Position numbers and translations under genes: made by a program. DNA of 8,361 nt from Lachnospiraceae bacterium UBA7188 (GTDB lineage Bacteria > Bacillota > Clostridia > Lachnospirales > Lachnospiraceae): NCBI GenBank assembly GCA_002490995.1, contig DKVC01000256.1, positions 1 to 8,361 of the forward strand. Direction: 5' to 3'. Numbering within the stretch: the first letter of the stretch is position 1; each line of letters starts with the position of its first letter. This document shows, piece by piece, positions 5,699 through 8,361 of this stretch. The notes beneath the pieces are model-generated. The model worked only from the letters and a program-made list of their open reading frames with translations, did no database searches and had not been told where the DNA came from.

Positions 5699-6563
5699 CA
5701 TACATATCGTGGTTCACCAGGGAGCTGTAATAGTTCCCGATGGTGGTAGGGGCATTAAACAGGGCTGTGAGCAGGTATTGCTTGATATTGCGGATTTTGG
5801 TCGTGTTCTCCTTCATGCAGTCCATGACAAAACGGATATGTTCTCCGTTCAGTTTCAGGAGCCGGGATTTTACTACCTCATGGGGAAAATCGCTGCCCGC
5901 TACCCGTGTGTATCTGCGTCTGGCGCAGACCGTTTCCACCATGATCTCCACGATCTCGTCCAGGTCAGACAAATACAGGCCGTAGTCCTGTTTGATAAAG
6001 TCATACTCGATATTTTCCAGGATCAAAGCCCGGTAACTCTCTATTTCCTCCATGGAGGCAATCTCCCTTCCCTTCGGTTCCGGCGGGCTTCCCGCCGTAT
6101 TTTCCCGGAAAGGAATGGAATCGGTACTTTGTCCATCTGTATTTGATTTTTCTTTACTTGGTTTCTTAGTATTTAATTGCGTTGGATTTTCCGGCGACGG
6201 GTTTCCCGTTGGCGGATTATCCGTTGTCGGGTTTTCCGACGACGGTTTTTCCAATAACGGCTCCGGCTGGTCAGGATGCTCATGAATGATATATTCATTG
6301 GTGCTGAACTTTCCGCTGGCATCCGTTGTCTGGCGGCGATGGATATATCCGGCCTGTTCCAGCTCATTGACCGCAGAGCGGATGGCATCCTTGCTTTCCC
6401 GGTTGATATGGGACAGCCCGGAGAGGGTATAGTCCCAGTCCTCCGGCAGAGACAGCATCTGCGAGAGCAGGCCCTTGGCCTTTAGCGTCAGGCGTTTGTC
6501 CCGAAGATGGTAATTGCTCATAACTGTATAGTCCCGCGTCCGTTCCACGCGAAATACGGGCAT
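5688..6563 (-). CDS. Replication initiator with winged-helix N-terminus and DUF6017 C-terminus
   Basis: A 291-residue protein of the replication-initiator type found in Tn1549-like elements. Residues 1-95 form a RepA-like winged-helix DNA-binding domain: MPVFRVERTRDYTVMSNYHL, the LTLKAKGLLSQMLSLPEDWDYT stretch (25-46), an SHINRESKDAIRSAVNELEQ helix pair (51-70) and a GYIHRRQ wing (72-78). A low-complexity linker (about 105-165) holds five NP-type five-residue repeats and the QLNTKKPSKEKSNTD and TDSIPF segments. Residues 172-285 fit DUF6017 (IESYRALILENIEYDFI and so on). ATG at 6563 is chosen over GTG at 6572 because AAGGAG (6572-6577) lies eight bases before the ATG and covers the GTG. It is expected to start autonomous rolling-circle or theta replication of the excised element, though no origin is visible. 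It is isolated by hairpins on both sides. Confidence 0.85.
   Translation of the reverse strand: MPVFRVERTRDYTVMSNYHLRDKRLTLKAKGLLSQMLSLPEDWDYTLSGLSHINRESKDAIRSAVNELEQAGYIHRRQTTDASGKFSTNEYIIHEHPDQPEPLLEKPSSENPTTDNPPTGNPSPENPTQLNTKKPSKEKSNTDGQSTDSIPFRENTAGSPPEPKGREIASMEEIESYRALILENIEYDFIKQDYGLYLSDLDEIVEIMVETVCARRRYTRVAGSDFPHEVVKSRLLKLNGEHIRFVMDCMKENTTKIRNIKQYLLTALFNAPTTIGNYYSSLVNHDMYGSP
6177..6251 (-). repeat. Five degenerate 15-bp tandem repeats in the replication initiator linker
   Basis: Read on the minus strand, five consecutive 15-base units encode EKPSS, ENPTT, DNPPT, GNPSP and ENPTQ (unit starts at 6251, 6236, 6221, 6206 and 6191). They share a GAAAAYCCG-like core. The protein repeat (acidic or Gly, Asn, Pro, two small residues) forms a flexible linker between the DNA-binding and C-terminal domains. 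Copy number may vary by slippage among related elements. Confidence 0.7.
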
Positions 6564-6596
6564 TTGCTTCACTCCTTCCTTGTATCAGCAGGCATA

Positions 6597-6629
6597 ACAA
6601 AAGCCGCAGGCGGTATGTTACTGCGGCTT
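6597..6629 (-). terminator. Probable terminator or attenuator before the replication initiator gene
   Basis: On the minus strand AAGCCGCAG (6629-6621) and CTGCGGCTT (6609-6601) form a perfect 9-bp stem with an 11-base loop, followed by TTGTT (a run of four T counting the stem end). It overlaps the stop codon of the upstream gene (6628-6630). The stem is strong but the U-tract is short, so termination may be partial. The loop can also pair with downstream bases in a competing hairpin, which would suit attenuation; that is inference. Confidence 0.55.
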
Positions 6630-7131
6630 AAACTTCATAGATTGATCCCTTTTCTCCGTCAAAAGGGTATTCGCTAAAATCCTCAAACATATCTACCGCT
6701 TCTTCCGGCACATAGGCAGACCAGTCTTTTTCGGTCATGGTGTGGCGAATCGTCCGGTATGCCGTAGAGTAACTTTCCGTAGTAAAGCGGCATTTAACAC
6801 TGACCGCCGCCACTTCCACAAAGGTTCCGTCCTCCAAAATCCAAAGCTCCCTAAGATACGTCCCCTCGACCAGTGTGGAATATACCTGCACCGGCTCCTG
6901 GAAAATCCGGCAGGCTTTCTGTTCAAACAGGTCAGGCCCATGGTATTTCATGGACAGGTCAGCAGAGCCGCCTGTGTAATAGGCAAGAGGGGTCTCACTG
7001 CGGTAACGGATGCTCTGCACCAGCTTTTCCATATCCAGCCGTGCAAGGGCTTTTTTTCGTTCCCTTTTATTGGGATACAGGTAAGAATAGACCTTCCTGA
7101 TCGCACTTTCTACTTTTCTTCCATCAAACAT
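6628..7131 (-). CDS. Uncharacterised 167-residue protein between parB and rep
   Basis: I do not recognise this protein. The N-terminus is basic and helical (KVESAIRKVYSYLYPNKRERKKALARL, residues 6-32, with a dense RK patch at 22-28). The centre is mixed, with YHGPDLFEQKACRIF (63-77) and a likely beta-rich stretch ELWILEDGTFVEVAAVSVKCRF (95-116). The C-terminus is acidic (EEAVDMFEDFSEYPFDGEKG). There is no signal peptide or membrane segment. ATG at 7131 is preferred over ATG at 7137, because GGAGG (7139-7143) lies seven bases before the former and only one before the latter. It overlaps the upstream DUF5720-like gene by 8 bp and ends in a probable terminator, so it is the last gene of the parB cluster. 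A role in maintenance or replication control is suggested only by position. Confidence 0.75.
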   Translation of the reverse strand: MFDGRKVESAIRKVYSYLYPNKRERKKALARLDMEKLVQSIRYRSETPLAYYTGGSADLSMKYHGPDLFEQKACRIFQEPVQVYSTLVEGTYLRELWILEDGTFVEVAAVSVKCRFTTESYSTAYRTIRHTMTEKDWSAYVPEEAVDMFEDFSEYPFDGEKGSIYEV

Positions 7132-7408
7132 TTCCATGCCTCCGTTTCTTTTTTTCTAACAGGATATGCCCCTCAATGATACGGGCATTTCTTTTGATCT
7201 GGATTTCCCTGCGGCCCTGGCTCTCCAATGCCTTCCTGTAATCGGCTTCGGACAAAAACAGACGCATCTCGTCACCGGGTCTGCCATAGGGATTTTTCCG
7301 TTTACATACCAGAAATTCGATCATGCGGCTGGTAGCATCCTCAAACCGCTCCACGGCCAGAATATCATGGCCTTTCAGCTCCCGGAAGGGAGCCGCCATT
7401 TCCGTCAT
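7124..7408 (-). CDS. DUF5720-like small protein, parB-cluster copy
   Basis: A 94-residue soluble protein of unknown function. It is a paralogue of the protein at 4954-5280: from GHDILAVERF (14-23) to GHILLE (81-86) the two align without gaps, sharing G-H, R-F, T, R-M, the GDEMRLFLSEADY/GERTRAYLTEAGY block and L-x-S-Q. It differs in having a basic insert-like KRKNPYGR stretch (36-43) and a strongly basic tail (KKKRRHGNV), while lacking the RGRLSYD end of the other copy. ATG at 7408 is chosen because AAGGAG (7415-7420) lies six bases upstream. The frame is open further up to 7459, but that would overlap parB and pass the ribosome binding site. It lies 14 bp after parB and overlaps the next gene by 8 bp, so it is surely co-transcribed with both. 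Confidence 0.78.
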   Translation of the reverse strand: MTEMAAPFRELKGHDILAVERFEDATSRMIEFLVCKRKNPYGRPGDEMRLFLSEADYRKALESQGRREIQIKRNARIIEGHILLEKKKRRHGNV

Positions 7409-7422
7409 AGGCAGCTCCTTTC

Positions 7423-8361
7423 TCAGCGTTCCTGCTGGTGCTGGCGTTTCTTCTGCCATTGTTCCAGCAGCTTGATAATGGTTTCCTCCATCTTCTTGGG
7501 AGTGTAGCTTTTGGGAAAATATTTTCGCAGGGTATCAGAGGTGAATGTCACCTTATCCAGATCGCTCTTTTTTTCCTCTGACATAATGGCCAGCATCACA
7601 TCTCCGGTGAGTTTCCCTTCCTGGCTGAATTTTTTCATGCGCTGGGCCTGGGAAAGTGAAGGGGTGGCCTGTTCATAGTCCATGGTTTCAACAAGCGTTT
7701 TCTGTTCCTCTTTCGTCAGGAAAGACAGCTCATAGGCAGGGTTAAAGGCGATTTTCTTCTCGTCTACCATATCCAGCAGAGGCGGGATCAGCTCGGTCAG
7801 ATGCACAAACCGTTGTATATTCCTTGCACTTTCTCCTGTTTGCGCCGCTAAAATATCGCGGGTTTTCTGTCCAGGCAACTTGTGGCCAACTTGTCCACAA
7901 GTTAAATCAGCCCGTTCCCCTTGATGTTTCATAGCGTCCAATTTCATTTTATAAGCAAAGGCCCGTTCGCTTGGAAGAAGGCTTTCGCGTTGGAGATTAC
8001 TGTCAACCATGATAATCGTGGCGGCATCATCATCCAGATCACGAACAATGACTGGCATGGTTTCCTTTTCCGCCAGCTCGCTGGCCCGGTGGCGGCGGTG
8101 TCCGGCAATCAGTTCATAGCCGCCCTCCGCACGGGGCCTTGCAATCGCAGGGACAAGTACACCATACTGACGAACGCTTTCCGCTGTTTCCAGCATAGAT
8201 TCATCGTCCTTTACTTTAAAGGGATGCCCTTCAAAGGCGTGCAGTTCTGCCAGAGGAATCTCCATAACCTTTTCGCGTCCGACATCAGCCCGGCTTTCCT
8301 CGGTGGAAAACAAGTCATCGACAGAGGCCAGCTTTACTTTTTTCGCGCTGCTTTTCAACCT
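7423..8361 (-). CDS. parB: ParB-like partition protein (5' end may lie outside window)
   Basis: A ParB/Spo0J-type protein of about 311 residues, which binds centromere-like sites and with ParA helps segregate or stabilise the element. Residue numbers count from the TTG at 8358. The N-terminus has KKVKLASVDDLFSTEESRAD (6-25). The ParB nuclease-fold domain follows, with IPLAELHAFEGHPF (34-47), the GHRRHRA box (86-92) and the DSNLQRESLLPSERAFAYK segment (119-137). A helix-turn-helix (about 167-190) and the family stretch NPAYELSFL and TPSLSQAQRMKKFSQEG (206-248) come next, then a basic, glutamine-rich tail. TTG at 8358 could be the start, but only AGG remains upstream in the window, too close to serve as a ribosome binding site. 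The true start may therefore be further upstream and is left open. A parA gene would be expected next, outside the window. The gene contains a palindromic element at 7877-7903. Confidence 0.93.
   Translation of the reverse strand, partial: RLKSSAKKVKLASVDDLFSTEESRADVGREKVMEIPLAELHAFEGHPFKVKDDESMLETAESVRQYGVLVPAIARPRAEGGYELIAGHRRHRASELAEKETMPVIVRDLDDDAATIIMVDSNLQRESLLPSERAFAYKMKLDAMKHQGERADLTCGQVGHKLPGQKTRDILAAQTGESARNIQRFVHLTELIPPLLDMVDEKKIAFNPAYELSFLTKEEQKTLVETMDYEQATPSLSQAQRMKKFSQEGKLTGDVMLAIMSEEKKSDLDKVTFTSDTLRKYFPKSYTPKKMEETIIKLLEQWQKKRQHQQER
7877..7903. repeat. Palindromic element inside parB
   Basis: AACTTGTGG (7877-7885) and CCACAAGTT (7895-7903) are perfect 9-bp inverted arms around a 9-bp spacer, and AACTTGT is also repeated directly at 7888-7894. 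The sequence lies in the parB segment between the nuclease fold and the helix-turn-helix, encoding TCGQVGHK on the minus strand. It could be a protein-binding site, for example for ParB itself, or a chance result of codon choice. Confidence 0.35.

Larger units (their letters stand above)
1..8361 (-). mobile_element. Internal segment of a Tn1549/CTn-like integrative and conjugative element
   Basis: All supported genes lie on one strand, in the order partition protein, replication initiator, PcfB, VirD4, Maff2, VirB6-like, PrgI, VirB4. From knowledge of the family, this order is typical of Tn1549-like elements of Clostridia. The window holds the maintenance genes and the first half of the conjugation operon. 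No integrase, excisionase, relaxase, topoisomerase, antibiotic resistance gene or end repeat is visible, so the element must continue on both sides. Whether it is intact, mobile or a relic cannot be judged here, but none of the seen genes is broken. Confidence 0.9.

Noticed and set aside
6177..6251. A CRISPR-like array
   Set aside because: Units are 15 bp, contiguous, without spacers, and encode a repeat linker in frame.
3365..7507. Plus-strand open frames such as 3463-3822, 4207-4569, 5246-5620, 5658-6146, 6742-7179 and 7166-7507
   Set aside because: These are antisense shadows of virD4, pcfB, the deoxyribosyltransferase-like gene, rep and the small maintenance genes. Composition is odd and there is no initiation signal.
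1..8361. tRNA, rRNA, riboswitch, insertion sequence ends or attachment sites
   Set aside because: Nearly all bases are used by coding sequence, the gaps are under 100 bases, and I saw no clover-leaf, terminal inverted repeat or target duplication.
1..8361. A defence, toxin-antitoxin or effector system
   Set aside because: All but the three small unknown or poorly known genes belong to standard maintenance and transfer functions. No toxin, nuclease, reverse transcriptase or immunity motif is visible.

Overview
The window is an internal piece of a Gram-positive integrative and conjugative element of the Tn1549/CTn type. These elements are common in gut Clostridia such as Lachnospiraceae and Ruminococcaceae. 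The assignment rests on recognisable proteins in a characteristic order (ParB, DUF6017 replication initiator, PcfB/DUF3801, VirD4/TraG, Maff2, TrbL/VirB6-like, PrgI, VirB4), strong AGGAGG ribosome binding sites and moderate GC content. No integrase, relaxase, attachment site or cargo gene lies in the window, so the host and the element's boundaries cannot be fixed.

Every supported gene is on the minus strand, so transcription runs from position 8361 towards 1. The first block (8361 to about 6600) is maintenance: a ParB-like protein, a small DUF5720-like protein and an unrecognised 167-residue protein, packed with a 14-bp gap and an 8-bp overlap. It ends in a hairpin with a short U-rich tail. 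The second block (6563 to 5673) is a single gene for a winged-helix replication initiator with a repeat-rich linker. It ends in a convincing intrinsic terminator (hairpin plus seven U).

The third block (5632 to 1 and beyond) is the conjugation operon: a small nucleoside-deoxyribosyltransferase-like protein, a second DUF5720-like protein, a previously hidden 14-codon ORF, PcfB, the coupling ATPase VirD4, the small membrane protein Maff2, the polytopic VirB6/TrbL channel protein, PrgI and the start of the VirB4 ATPase, which runs off the left edge. Together these form the coupling protein and inner-membrane part of a type IV secretion system. The relaxase and the cell-wall hydrolase usually found in such elements would lie outside the window.

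The backbone is ordinary. The points of interest are small: an ungapped paralogous pair of DUF5720-like proteins on either side of the replication gene; an unannotated leader-sized ORF with its own ribosome binding site and a hairpin just before pcfB; a strong hairpin between maff2 and virB6; possible competing RNA structures at the two terminators around rep; a 95-bp prgI/virB4 overlap with a TTG start; and a palindromic element inside parB. No convincing promoter was found in the window. I did not find a new defence or effector system.
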